A DNA stretch of 64,000 nt, from contig NZ_JAFCLU010000023.1 of assembly GCF_018130385.1 (NCBI RefSeq), positions 59,085-123,084 of the forward strand. Direction: 5' to 3'. Shown here one piece after another: positions 52,892-61,536 of the stretch (positions are counted from its first letter, which is position 1; every line of letters starts with the position of its first letter). The notes under the pieces are model-generated. The model made no database searches. It saw only the letters and a list, made by a program, of their open reading frames with translations, and had not been told where the DNA came from. Source of the stretch: Bradyrhizobium sp. AUGA SZCCT0283. Its GTDB lineage: Bacteria > Pseudomonadota > Alphaproteobacteria > Rhizobiales > Xanthobacteraceae. The position numbers and the translations under genes are program-made.

Positions 52892-54621
52892 GCGACCGGC
52901 TCGCGCGAGGTAACTTGGGGGCGCGCCAAACACCTTTCGAAAATTTCTCTGCTCTCACCGAATGCGCTGACCGCTCCGCCCTGCATGACGGCAAGCTTGT
53001 TCGTTGCGCCGAGGATCCCTATCCGGTGGGTGATGATGATGACAGTCGTATTGGCCGCCTTCATCCGTTCAATGGCGTCGAAGAGCATGCGCTCGCCGAG
53101 ACTGTCCAGGCTGGAGTTCGGCTCGTCGAGGACCACAAGGTGTGGGTCGCCAAAGAACGCCCGTGCAAGGCCGAGGCGCTGGCGAAATCCACGCGGGAGA
53201 TTGACCCCTCCACCAACGACGACCGTATCGTACGACTGCGGCAGCCGAATGATCGTCTCGTGAAGACCGGCCAGCTTTGCTGCTTCAATGACCTTCTGCA
53301 AATCGGCGTCGTCCAGTCGTGCAATGATGTCCTTTACCGTTTCTCCGAACAGATCGATATCCTGCGGCAGATATCCGAGGCGCCGGCCGCCGCCCGAATC
53401 GCGCACGGCTAAAACGTCGATACCATCGAGCGAGACCGAACCTACCGTCGGAGCGGAGATTCCGGCGATGATTTTGCCGAGCGTGGATTTGCCGGAGCCG
53501 GAGGGACCAATGATGCCAAGGCATTCACCGGGTGCGAGACAGAACGACACACCCCTCAGCATCAAATGGTCCGATCCTGGCAGTGCGGCGCCAACATTGT
53601 TGACGATGAGGCTGCCCTTCCAGTCCGGGAGGGCCTTGAGTTTCCTAACCGGGGTGACAGCGGACATGATGTCGTTGAGCCGGCGGTAGGCGGCCTGGGC
53701 CATCGCGAATGCCTTCCAGCCTGCAATCGCCCCCTCAACGGGCGCAAGCGCGCGCCCGAACAGCATGCTGGTAGCAAAGATGATGGCGGGACTTCTGCTC
53801 TGTTCCAGGACGAGCCAGGCGGCAGTGCCCATGATCAGGACCTGCGCCAGCGCCCGCGCGGGTTTGGAGATCAGCATGATGATCTCGTGGCGGCGTTGCA
53901 CCACTGCTTGCTCGCTTCTCGCATCCTGCGCAGCCTGGCGGATGAGGCGCGCAGCGCCGTCGAGCATTCCCATGGCCCTGATCACGTGGAGGTTTGCGGC
54001 GGCCATGGCGAACCATCCCTGGCTCCTCGTCAGTGCGGCAGCCGACCGCGCCTGCGGGCCTTCCGTGAGCCGGTCTCCGGCAAGCCCGAGACCAAGCAGG
54101 AGAAGCGCGCTGAGTGCGCCTATCACTCCCAGCAACGGATGCACAAGGAAGAGAACGCCGAGAAAGAGTGGGGTCCAGAGCGCGTCAAACAGGGTCGAGC
54201 TGGCTCCGGATTGAGCGAACTGACGCAGGGTCGTAAGATCGCGATATGCTTCCGATGACCGCGCCCGATCGGCTTCGTGGGCGTATTTGAGGCATGCGGA
54301 GAGCATTGCCGGATGGAGCTCTTCTTCAAGCCATTCGCCCATCCGGCCCAATGCAGCGCGGCGCAGTGCATCAAGCACTCCGCCAACCACGACGGTAAAC
54401 GCAACAATCAGCGTCAGCATCAGGAGCGTATCGCCGCTGCGGCTCGACAGGACGCGATCATAGATCTGAAGCAGATAGATGGAAGGCGCGAGAAGAAGGA
54501 GATTGTAGCTGCAGCTATACGCGAAAACGAGTCCGAGCGATCCCGCGCAGGCCCGCAAGGCCGCCTTCAACGGCGTCCGCGGTGGTGAGATCGTTTGCAG
54601 CCGGAGCGGTGGCATCAGCAT
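52888..54621 (-). CDS. Type I secretion ABC exporter (PrtD-like)
   Basis: About 577 residues from the ATG at 54621 (a GTG at 54660 is in frame). Six membrane helices begin at SLGLVFAYSCSYNLLLLAPS. YLLQIYDRVLSSRSGDTLLM is the typical PrtD/AprD signature. The ATPase has IIGPSGSGKSTLGKI (Walker A), LPRGFRQRLGLARAFFG (signature) and LVVLDEPNSSLD (Walker B), then the switch His in IIITHR. No N-terminal C39 peptidase or C39-like domain is present, so cargo with an uncleaved C-terminal signal is expected. It follows the two repeat-protein genes and overlaps the adaptor gene. Confidence 0.9.
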   Translation of the reverse strand: MLMPPLRLQTISPPRTPLKAALRACAGSLGLVFAYSCSYNLLLLAPSIYLLQIYDRVLSSRSGDTLLMLTLIVAFTVVVGGVLDALRRAALGRMGEWLEEELHPAMLSACLKYAHEADRARSSEAYRDLTTLRQFAQSGASSTLFDALWTPLFLGVLFLVHPLLGVIGALSALLLLGLGLAGDRLTEGPQARSAAALTRSQGWFAMAAANLHVIRAMGMLDGAARLIRQAAQDARSEQAVVQRRHEIIMLISKPARALAQVLIMGTAAWLVLEQSRSPAIIFATSMLFGRALAPVEGAIAGWKAFAMAQAAYRRLNDIMSAVTPVRKLKALPDWKGSLIVNNVGAALPGSDHLMLRGVSFCLAPGECLGIIGPSGSGKSTLGKIIAGISAPTVGSVSLDGIDVLAVRDSGGGRRLGYLPQDIDLFGETVKDIIARLDDADLQKVIEAAKLAGLHETIIRLPQSYDTVVVGGGVNLPRGFRQRLGLARAFFGDPHLVVLDEPNSSLDSLGERMLFDAIERMKAANTTVIIITHRIGILGATNKLAVMQGGAVSAFGESREIFERCLARPQVTSREPVA

Positions 54622-54690
54622 TGCGGTCCCCGCCAGAGATCTGAAGTCCGACCTTGCCACCCAGTTGTTCGCCGACTTCGCGGCGAGTTA

Positions 54691-54717
54691 AGAACCGGCG
54701 GCCCTGGCGCCGGTTCT
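54691..54717 (-). promoter_or_regulatory. Strong hairpin between cargo and exporter genes
   Basis: AGAACCGGCG and CGCCGGTTCT form a perfect 10-bp stem with a 7-base loop, 20 bases beyond the stop of the small cargo gene and 70 bases before the exporter start. No T-run follows on the minus strand, so it is not a full terminator. It could be a partial terminator or an mRNA-stabilising end that makes cargo more abundant than exporter, as known for other type I operons. Confidence 0.6.
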
Positions 54718-54736
54718 CTGCTCTCGGAGGCGTCGA

Positions 54737-55273
54737 TCAGCCGTGCACGAACATGCCTGAATCGTCGATATGGAAGTGCTCGGAATCGTTAAGCACGTCG
54801 TTCAGGTTCGCGGACTCGATGCTGGCCTTGAAGTGAACATCTCCGCCTTCCGCCTTGTTGTGGTCTCCGCCGTCGCCGCCGATGCCGGCCGCCACGTTCT
54901 GACTCATGTTCGCCGCGAGGAAGTTTTCCTGGTAGGCCGTCGTGCTGGCGTCCACGTCGGATTTATTGTGGCCGCTTTCCGATTCCTGGTCGCCATTCGA
55001 TACGGCTTTTCCGCCCTCTGCTTTCGACCACTTCTCCGCCTCCGCATTCGCGCCCCCGGCGTCCCAGTAGGCCTTCTGGTGAACCTGATCGCCGGTATTG
55101 ACGTGCACGTCGGCGCCTTCCGCCTTGTTGTAGGGGTTGAAGCTGATGCTTGGGCTGCTGCTGATGTTACCCGTGTTGACGCCGTCTCCACCGTTGCCTG
55201 CGCTGTTGCCGCCGGTCTCAACGTCCTTGAACGAGATCGTGTCGGAAGGAAACATTACCTTGGCTCTTGACAT
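54737..55273 (-). CDS. Glycine/asparagine-rich protein, probable type I cargo (single repeat unit)
   Basis: 178 residues, acidic, with no signal peptide. The ATG has GGGAG nine bases upstream. GGNSAGNGGDG near the start and NVAAGIGGDGGDHNKAEGGD near residues 128-147 are the same landmarks that begin and end each repeat of the neighbouring 413-residue protein. QENFLAANMSQN corresponds to the FDQSA segment. Between them is a diverged, His/Lys/Glu-rich part. The C-terminus (SEHFHIDDSGMFVHG) has alternating aromatic and acidic residues, like type I signals. It is directly upstream of the exporter gene. It belongs to no family I can name. Confidence 0.78.
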   Translation of the reverse strand: MSRAKVMFPSDTISFKDVETGGNSAGNGGDGVNTGNISSSPSISFNPYNKAEGADVHVNTGDQVHQKAYWDAGGANAEAEKWSKAEGGKAVSNGDQESESGHNKSDVDASTTAYQENFLAANMSQNVAAGIGGDGGDHNKAEGGDVHFKASIESANLNDVLNDSEHFHIDDSGMFVHG

Positions 55274-55570
55274 GTGGGTCTCCCTGACTTGGTTTGCGCA
55301 CTGTGCGTCCCAATGTGGACAGCAACGATTTTGGATTTGGACACCGGAGCGGTCTAGCCGCCAAAGCTAATGCCACCCTGTGCGAACGGTGTACGCCCGA
55401 AATGCTACTGGCTCGCCGCCGATATCCGGCGAGTTCCAATGCCGCTGGAGCGTTTTCAAGCAAAGCATGCCCTCGGACCTGATCCGTGGGTGGAGACCGG
55501 TGCGCGTCAAGAAAATGCGTCAATCAAAAATCCAGAGCCCCATTTCGATTCTATCGAAACGGAAAAGGCC

Positions 55571-56812
55571 CTAGGCATGATCCAGCAAATGAAGGTCCGA
55601 CAACAGGTGCATGGCGAAATCGCCGCCAAGCGCAGTGTTGCCGTGGCCGCCGTCACCACCGATTCCAGCAATCTGGATCGCGCTTTGATCGAACAGGACA
55701 TTGTTGCTCTGATGAGCCTCGGCTGTTGAATTGTAGCCGGCGACCGCAATGTTGATCGGGACGTAGATCGCCACGTCGATGTCGACCATGCTTCCCGAGA
55801 AATGGCCGTTGCCGCCGTTGCCGGCGCCATTGTTGCCGGTCGCGATGACGTCAGAGCCGATCAAGTCGAAGATGGAAGAGAAAATGTCCGCAGTTCCGCC
55901 AATCGCGGCATTGTCGTTCCCACCATCACCCCCAACGCCGGCCATCTGAAACGCGGATTGATCGAACACCACATTGTTTGCCTGATCGGCGTTGGCACTG
56001 GAATTGTATCCCGCCACTGCGATGTTGATCGGGTAGTATAACGCAAAGGACGCGTGAACGATGCCCCCGTAACAGTATCCGTCTCCGCCGTTGCCGGCGT
56101 GGTTATCCCCGCTCGCGATCACATCGGAGCCAATCCCGCCGCGGTCAGACGCGAGGCCTGACCCGCCGATGGTTTGGTGGGGCCCGTGGCCAGTTCCGGA
56201 GACAGACACATCTCCGCCAATCGCGGAATTGCCGTTCCCGCCATTACCCCCGACGCCGGCCATCTGAAACGCGGATTGATCGAACACCACATCGTTCGTC
56301 TGATCAGCGTGGGCACTGGAATTGTATCCCGCCACCGCAATGTTGATCGGGGCATAGACCGCAACTGGAGCATGCACCATTGCTCCGAAAAAGTAACCAT
56401 CGCCACCATTGCCGGCGCTGTTGTCTCCGGTAGCGATCGCGCCAGGGCCGACGGACCCGAACGCGCTGACGCTTCCGCCCAATGCGGTATTCCAATTGCC
56501 GCCATCACCGCCAATTCCGGCGATCTGGGTCGCGGACTGATCAAAATACACGATACTCGTCTGATAGGCGTCGGCTGTCGCATGGGAGCCGGCCCGCGCC
56601 ACGTTGAGCGGCTCGAAACCAGCATAGCCCCGGTCGATCAGACTCCCGGCAAAATAGCCGTTGCCGCCATTGCCGGCGCTGTTATCTCCCGTGTGGGTCG
56701 GGAAGTTTGGCCACGAATCCGCGGAAAGCCACCACGAGGCTGGTGCATCGTACCCGAGCGGATACTTGATGCCGCCGAGGTGACCGCCGTCCGATACACT
56801 CCGAACACCCAT
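55571..56812 (-). CDS. Four-repeat glycine/asparagine-rich protein, probable type I cargo
   Basis: 413 residues, no signal peptide, first gene of the secretion operon. From residue 42 it consists of four units of about 86-107 residues. Each begins GDNSAGNGGDGYF or a variant, continues with PINIAVAGYNSSA, then VVFDQSAFQMAGVGGDGGN, and ends NxAIGG. The units look like beta-strand pairs with glycine turns, suggesting a beta-solenoid or fibre. No RTX nonapeptide (GGxGxDxUx) is present, so calcium-driven folding is not expected to follow the usual model. The C-terminus LLSDLHLLDHA may be the export signal. Surface adhesion or matrix function is a guess. Confidence 0.8.
   Translation of the reverse strand: MGVRSVSDGGHLGGIKYPLGYDAPASWWLSADSWPNFPTHTGDNSAGNGGNGYFAGSLIDRGYAGFEPLNVARAGSHATADAYQTSIVYFDQSATQIAGIGGDGGNWNTALGGSVSAFGSVGPGAIATGDNSAGNGGDGYFFGAMVHAPVAVYAPINIAVAGYNSSAHADQTNDVVFDQSAFQMAGVGGNGGNGNSAIGGDVSVSGTGHGPHQTIGGSGLASDRGGIGSDVIASGDNHAGNGGDGYCYGGIVHASFALYYPINIAVAGYNSSANADQANNVVFDQSAFQMAGVGGDGGNDNAAIGGTADIFSSIFDLIGSDVIATGNNGAGNGGNGHFSGSMVDIDVAIYVPINIAVAGYNSTAEAHQSNNVLFDQSAIQIAGIGGDGGHGNTALGGDFAMHLLSDLHLLDHA
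55580..56690 (-). repeat. Tandem repeat array within the 413-residue cargo gene
   Basis: Four in-frame units. Units 2, 3 and 4 are nearly identical across the PINIAVAGYNS block and across the GGDGGN block, also at DNA level (for example gaattgtatcccgccac occurs at both 56008 and 56318). Unit 1 is more diverged. This pattern suggests recent unit amplification and makes the gene prone to length change by recombination. Confidence 0.75.
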
Positions 56813-57184
56813 GGCTGCTGCCCTACCGAAATCGCTTCGCGCCGACTAGACGGACGCTCCCGAACTCAAGAAAGAATGTCACCAAGGCAAGCCAAAAGCC
56901 GAGTCGTCAATTCGGATCGCAAACGTTCGGATGGTTGACATGATATCGGTTACGCCCGTTCGGGTGTGGGTAGCGGTGACTTGCCGTTAATCCTGGACAC
57001 CTTCGCGGAGGAAGCGGATTGCGTTCGCCTGACGAGACGTACCAACGTACTTCATTTGATGATCAAAGTCCGCGAATAGGGCCTCGCGCGGTCTTCTAGT
57101 AATGTTGGAAACTATTAGGATTGTCGCCAAACCAAGCACTGAGCGATATCAAGAACCGTCGCTGTACGTTGTTCTACGATTGTA
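56813..57184. other. Upstream region of the secretion operon
   Basis: 370 bases with no coding frame I can support. It separates the first cargo gene from the cytochrome b561 relic, both on the minus strand, and should hold the operon promoter. I do not see a clear -35/-10 pair or palindrome. Confidence 0.4.
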
Positions 57185-57729
57185 TCAAACGCTATTGTTG
57201 GAGTGAGGCAGCATTCGAACGAGCGTGCGATCTCGAAATATCCAGTGATGGATCAGGGCAGCGGCTGCATGCATGGTAGCGAGGATTACGAGCGCATGGC
57301 CAGAACTTCATGTACCTCCTTTACGCTATGGGCGAAGGCACGATCCTTGAGCCATGGCGACGGAATCTCTGCCAGACCAAAGAGCGGCAGGCCATCGCCA
57401 CGCGCAAACTGAAGCACAATGCCAACGACAGGAACCGCTAGTGCGCGATCCGGGCGGCAGGATCTAGCCACTGTCCCATCCAGTTGCCAAATTCGGTCGC
57501 TTTCGGCGGCGGAACCGGATCGACTAGCCGCCAGGCGACGCGCGCTACAAGAAGGGCGAGGATCGCTATCCCTGCGGAGATGTGAACGAACAGACCTGAA
57601 TCACGTGGCCAGCCCTTAGGCAGCACATCGTCGAAAGTTCCAAGCGCCCAGGCAAGAGCAACGAGGAAGACCGTCAGCCAATGCCTGCGGAATAGCGCCG
57701 TAGTCCTTGGCTGAATTATACAACCGCAT
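57185..57729 (-). pseudogene. Cytochrome b561 family gene broken by several indels
   Basis: Read in pieces on the minus strand it gives one b561 protein. The pieces are MRLYNSAKDYGAIPQAL; then after a small deletion near 57683 WLTVFLVALAWALGTFDDVL, PKGWPRDSGLFVHISAG and ILALLVARVAWRLVDPVPP to a stop after PAARIAH (57438); then after an internal deletion AVPVVGIVLQFARGDGLPLF and AFAHSVKEVHEVLA; then after loss of one base near 57297 ALVILATMHAAAALIHHWIF and RDRTLVRMLPHSN to a TGA at 57185. Haem-ligand His residues of the third helix pair are still visible. At least three frame breaks rule out function. It would have been a di-haem membrane electron carrier. Confidence 0.85.
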
Positions 57730-58220
57730 ATCAGAACCGTTTGAAAAAATACTCTGGACCGGCTGGAGTTCGTTGATATGGATCAAGTTGCCAACACCTC
57801 CTCCAAGCGGTGCGACAGTACTCAGGCCTACCCTTTGCTCAAGGAATTCCGGACTAGCGTATGATTTCAACTCGACCGTTGCGATTGAAAGGCGCTGGTA
57901 CAAATCACGCCTCCGGGCGCGCGGCTGTCAATCATGCAAAAGAATTTCGAGAAGCCGCCAATTGGCGACCTAACCAAGAATGAGAAAGCTGCTTTGATTT
58001 GTGTCAAGCGGTGGATGCGTTGGATGATCCGACCGAGTATCGACTTTTCAGGTGCCGCAATGTGTCGGGTTCGTGCATCTCTATCCGTCGGGTATGCAAT
58101 TGCGACGTGTTCGCATTTGGGAGATCGAGAGACTGTTTTCCGGGTTGATTTGCATCAATCACCTCCCCGCGATGGATGCGAGAATTTAACTATGTCCTAC
58201 TCAATGCTTGGGGAGCGGCC
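57730..58220. other. Gap without supported genes
   Basis: Two longer frames (minus 57616-57903, plus 57934-58224) cross this stretch. The first simply extends the broken b561 gene upstream, and the second has no domain or ribosome binding site. I cannot identify a gene, RNA or repeat here. Confidence 0.4.
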
Positions 58221-58691
58221 GTGAATTCAAGTCGGCTCATTTCGACGATGGCAGTCGCGCTTCTCTGCTCGTCGGGAATATTTCAGCCTGCGTTTTCGCA
58301 CAGTGGGGTAGCCCACGATCGTTGGAATCCCGCTCATCTCAAGAATCTGCCGCCTGAAATCCGTGCTGTTGTACAAAAATGGGAAGCCGCATGCGGCGGA
58401 CCGATCGCTGCCGCGCAGCAGTTTGCGCTTTATCTCACCGTTCCCGGAGCTGAATTCGTCGCTCTTCATTTTGATGATTTCCGCTGCGGCAACAAATCAG
58501 TCCATTGCGGCACCACAGGATGCCTGCACGAAGTATATGTCGCTAATGAAGGACGGTATCGTCGAGTCCTTACAGTGCACGCCCGCGATATCCGGCTGCT
58601 TCGCGATCAGAATGCGGCCATGGTCGAGATATCCGGCGTAAATGGTGAGATTAGAGCACTCCGATGGAATGGCAGCCGATTTGTCGAGTGA
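58221..58691 (+). CDS. Exported protein of unknown function
   Basis: 156 residues from the GTG at 58221 with GGGAG six bases upstream; a frame extending back to 58176 is less likely. Signal peptide (MAVALLCSSGIFQPAFSHSG). The mature part has LPPEIRAVVQKWEAACGGPI, then CGTTGCLHEVYVANEGRYRR, with three to four cysteines that may form disulfides. The arrangement recalls small secreted proteins of rhizobia, but I cannot name a family. Confidence 0.72.
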   Translation: MNSSRLISTMAVALLCSSGIFQPAFSHSGVAHDRWNPAHLKNLPPEIRAVVQKWEAACGGPIAAAQQFALYLTVPGAEFVALHFDDFRCGNKSVHCGTTGCLHEVYVANEGRYRRVLTVHARDIRLLRDQNAAMVEISGVNGEIRALRWNGSRFVE

Positions 58692-58829
58692 TGGAGTCTA
58701 CGGGCTTCACCTAACTGTGGAGACGCACACAGACAGCGTCATGCGCCCAATTGACAGGCCCTGCTTTTGCTCAGGTGAACAGGGAGACGCTCCGTATCAC
58801 AAGCTGCAATTCGTACCGGCACAATTTGC

Positions 58830-59297
58830 TTAGGTTAAATCAGACGTGAGTCTGTTCAGCAGATGATAAACAAGACTCATCGTCACACTGTAGGTGAGCA
58901 ACGTCCCGAGCAAGAGAATTGCTGGCGCTAATCCTAAACCTAGCCTGACAGCGAAAATCCCCCTATCAACGAGCGGGAAGAATACAAGCCCCATCACAAT
59001 CCAGGCGCAGACACCAAAGAAGACTCCCTTCTGCCAAGGGCTTTTGCCGGGAAGAAAGCGGTATGCCTGACCAAACACGAACCCCCAGATCACGGCTCCA
59101 TTCACGAACAATAGCAGCCACGCGACGCCTGGGTGAATTTCCGTACCTGTCAGCCATGATAGGCCCCTTTGAATGTCATCATTTGGCTGAAACTCCGGCA
59201 GCGGCCCGGTCTTGCTGTGGACCAATAGAAGAAGCGAGTGAACACTTGTCCCACAAAGCCCAGCAATCAACGAGTTTCGGATTTTTGTCAGGATCAT
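58830..59297 (-). CDS. Four-helix membrane protein of unknown function
   Basis: 155 residues starting at the ATG 59297 with GGAG six bases upstream. Four membrane segments are visible: SLIAGLCGTSVHSLLLLVHS, GVAWLLLFVNGAVIWGFVFG, GVFFGVCAWIVMGLVFFPLV and APAILLLGTLLTYSVTMSLV. A conserved-looking His sits in the first. It resembles DUF-type small membrane proteins found near cytochrome genes. It lies 40 bases downstream of the cytochrome c'-like gene in the same direction and may share its transcript. Confidence 0.7.
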   Translation of the reverse strand: MILTKIRNSLIAGLCGTSVHSLLLLVHSKTGPLPEFQPNDDIQRGLSWLTGTEIHPGVAWLLLFVNGAVIWGFVFGQAYRFLPGKSPWQKGVFFGVCAWIVMGLVFFPLVDRGIFAVRLGLGLAPAILLLGTLLTYSVTMSLVYHLLNRLTSDLT

Positions 59298-59336
59298 CCT
59301 CGCTCCGGCCGCCGGCGACTGCTACCACCTCAAACA

Positions 59337-59795
59337 CTAATCGGATAAACTTCTGAGCGGTGCGCGGAATTGTTTATGGCAACTCACACAGCCGTCTGCG
59401 ATGCCGCCGAAAGCCTTTGCTGCCCCTGAGATGTCTTTGGCTGCTGCTCGTCTGACGAGATCTGCCGCTCGTTGATGACTTTGCTCATCGGCCCGTTCGA
59501 AGGCGCGAAAGTTCCTGCCAAGCTTGTTCTTTATCGCCACAACGATTTCGTCAGGCAGTAGGTGAGTTTGGATGGCCTTTGCCGATTCTTCGAGACCCTT
59601 GAAATCGTCGATAAGCAACGCGTTGGCCAGTCGCAAATATTCTGCTCCGAGTTCCTGCATGATGGCACGAAGCGTCAGTTTATGTTCCTCCTTTGTGGCC
59701 TGTGGCTGGGCCAGAGAAGGACTTGTCGACAAGATCGCGACACCCAGCAGGATCGCGCCGATTGCTATTGCGGATGGATGCCGATAACCCCTCAC
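59337..59795 (-). CDS. Cytochrome c'-like periplasmic protein
   Basis: 152 residues from a GTG at 59795 preceded by GGAGAAGG. The open frame begins at 59897, but the N-terminal signal peptide (AIAIGAILLGVAILSTSPSL) is better placed from the GTG. The mature protein is a helical bundle with the haem motif CVSCH close to the C-terminus (GIADGCVSCHKQFRAPLRS), the arrangement of cytochrome c' and c-556. Such proteins bind NO or CO or carry electrons. Its partner might have been the decayed b561 (inference). Confidence 0.85.
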   Translation of the reverse strand: MRGYRHPSAIAIGAILLGVAILSTSPSLAQPQATKEEHKLTLRAIMQELGAEYLRLANALLIDDFKGLEESAKAIQTHLLPDEIVVAIKNKLGRNFRAFERADEQSHQRAADLVRRAAAKDISGAAKAFGGIADGCVSCHKQFRAPLRSLSD

Positions 59796-59917
59796 GACCC
59801 TTCTCCGCCTTTGAAGTCTGTAGGGTAATCTAACGAGCGGCAACAGGGCCGACGCATTGATCCACATCAACAGTTTCGTTTGACAGCGACTCTCCATAGG
59901 TGCCTCGCTGCGCGGAG

Positions 59918-60338
59918 CTAAGTGCGTTCACGGACCCAAGTGACAACGGCACGGCCCATCTGTCCTGGGGACGATGGGTGCTCTTGCACCGGAGTCGAGA
60001 GCGTGAGCTTATCTCCCGATAACCCTAGAAAACGTCTCTGCTCGGTGTTCTCCCAGTTAGGGTGCCAGTCCGCCGTAGTTACGATCGTGTTCTCTTGAAT
60101 AGTGCAGTGGCCCGTGTAGGTGGTCATGCCTCGGTACAAGGCGGCGCTCGCCGGGGTCATTCGCAGGGGCGCGCGGCCGGAGTTGGTGAGGATGGCCATC
60201 ATGCGCCCGGACGAGTCGAAGATTACAAAGCCCAGCGAATTCGGTCCATGCACATCAACGACCGCCCCCGTCATTCTCCTGGTGCACCTGAGCAGAAAAC
60301 AATCGCCACACTCCAACTATTTCACTCTTGTCGACCAT
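59918..60338 (-). pseudogene. Lipocalin-like domain protein split by a frameshift
   Basis: ATG at 60338 with GGGGAG ten bases upstream starts MVDKSEIVGVWRLFSAQVHQ and reaches a TGA at about 60255. One frame over the family continues as VDVHGPNSLGFVIFDSSGRM, MAILTNSGRAPLR, ALYRGMTTYTGHCTI and ends AVVTWVRERT. Together they match the lipocalin-5 type of small soluble beta-barrel (about 140 residues). The break lies at a run of five G near 60262-60267, so one base was probably gained or lost. A sequencing error in the homopolymer is possible. If real, the gene is dead. Confidence 0.75.
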
Positions 60339-60439
60339 TGGACTCCCCGTTTTCAGTGTTTGCCGTCCTCGTGATCTGGAGCGCTTTCGGCTGCTTCGAA
60401 GCCGCGACCGATAGCCTAACCGATGTCAACAACTTCCGT

Positions 60440-61323
60440 ACATGGCACTTTTCGGACCTAGGTCGGCTTCGAAGATCGGCTCCAGCACCAGCATTGTTGC
60501 TGTCATGCAGACCCGCACGGTCGAGATGCCCAGCGACCTGAGCTTGCCGTTGGCCTTCGGGATGAACACTCTTCTGATAGGATCCGGTTGGTAGCTCTCC
60601 TCCCTGAGCGCAAGCGCCAGTTCGCCGAGCCACCGCTGCAGCAAAATCCCGGCCGTCCACACCCGGTGCACCCTTGTTGGAGCGGCACTGGGCATAGGCA
60701 TGGGCCAGAATGTCCTCGCGGCTGATCTTGTCGTACAGGGCATAGAACCGATAGCCGGCTTCTGCCTTCACTTTCGCGTGCAACGCCTTCCGCAGTTTCT
60801 GACCAGTTTTCGGAGTTGATAGGTTGCCCAATCTCCAAATCCCTCACCACTTGTTGCGTCTGTCTGGAACTGAGGTCCCTTCCCTCCACCGGCGTTACCC
60901 GGCTTCAGCGGTAATACGAACCTCTCCGCCCCCCCATGGCGCCCGACCCGTCCCTCGCGGGCGTTCGGTCGGTCATCGCTGACCACGCCATGGGGCTTCC
61001 CATGTTGCGTACGCTTTCCTTGTGTACATGCTGTCGCCACTACCCCGGCGCAGCGGCTGGGCGTACTCGTCGCTCTGCTTCACCCAGCCGTATCAGCCTT
61101 CCCCGAAAGGGTTGTCGGGTCGGCCTGCGCATTGTCCTCTTCGAGGCTTGCTCGGCGTTCACTCGCGTTACGGCCTGCACACTCGCGCTGTCACCAGTCG
61201 TGACACGCTAACCGAAGGCTTCAGCCATTTCGTCTCCTCCATGACTGCTCCGGCTGTTTCCGGCTGGAGCGGTTGCCGGGTGGGACTTGCACCCACCGGA
61301 AAGCGCCGCCTTTCACGGCGCAC
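60440..61323 (-). mobile_element. 5' part of a group II intron with a broken reverse transcriptase ORF
   Basis: On the minus strand the sequence begins GTGCGCC at 61323, a typical group II 5' end, and soon shows GGTGGGTGCAAGTCCCACC, a hallmark of domain I. About 490 bases later comes an LtrA-type frame: ALHAKVKAEAGYRFYALYDK, then CRSNKGAPGVDGRDF in one frame and, after a shift near 60645, WLGELALALREESYQPDPIR, RVFIPKANGKLRSLG and LVLEPIFEADL in another. It stops near 60440. The catalytic YxDD block, the maturase domain and RNA domains V/VI are missing, so it is immobile. Confidence 0.85.
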
Positions 61324-61536
61324 ACCCAAAGCGGACAAGAGCAGCACCGCTGACCCAACGTGGCGCGCCTTCCGCCGACGCTTACGTGTCGCAGCCACAG
61401 ACATCGCAGTCGCCTTGCGGAAAGGACGGAAACATCTCAAAATTCGCGTCAAAGGTCTTCTTTGGATCCGGGTCCGTGCGACCCTTTTGAAATCCCGGAT
61501 CGGCAGATTTTCCTCCGCCCGATTTTGGAGCCCAAC

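Noticed and set aside
55571..56812. Calling the Gly/Asn-rich protein an RTX toxin or a PE-PGRS protein
   Set aside because: No GGxGxDxUx nonapeptides and no PE domain are present; the repeat is about 90 residues long with a distinct PINIAVAGYNS core.
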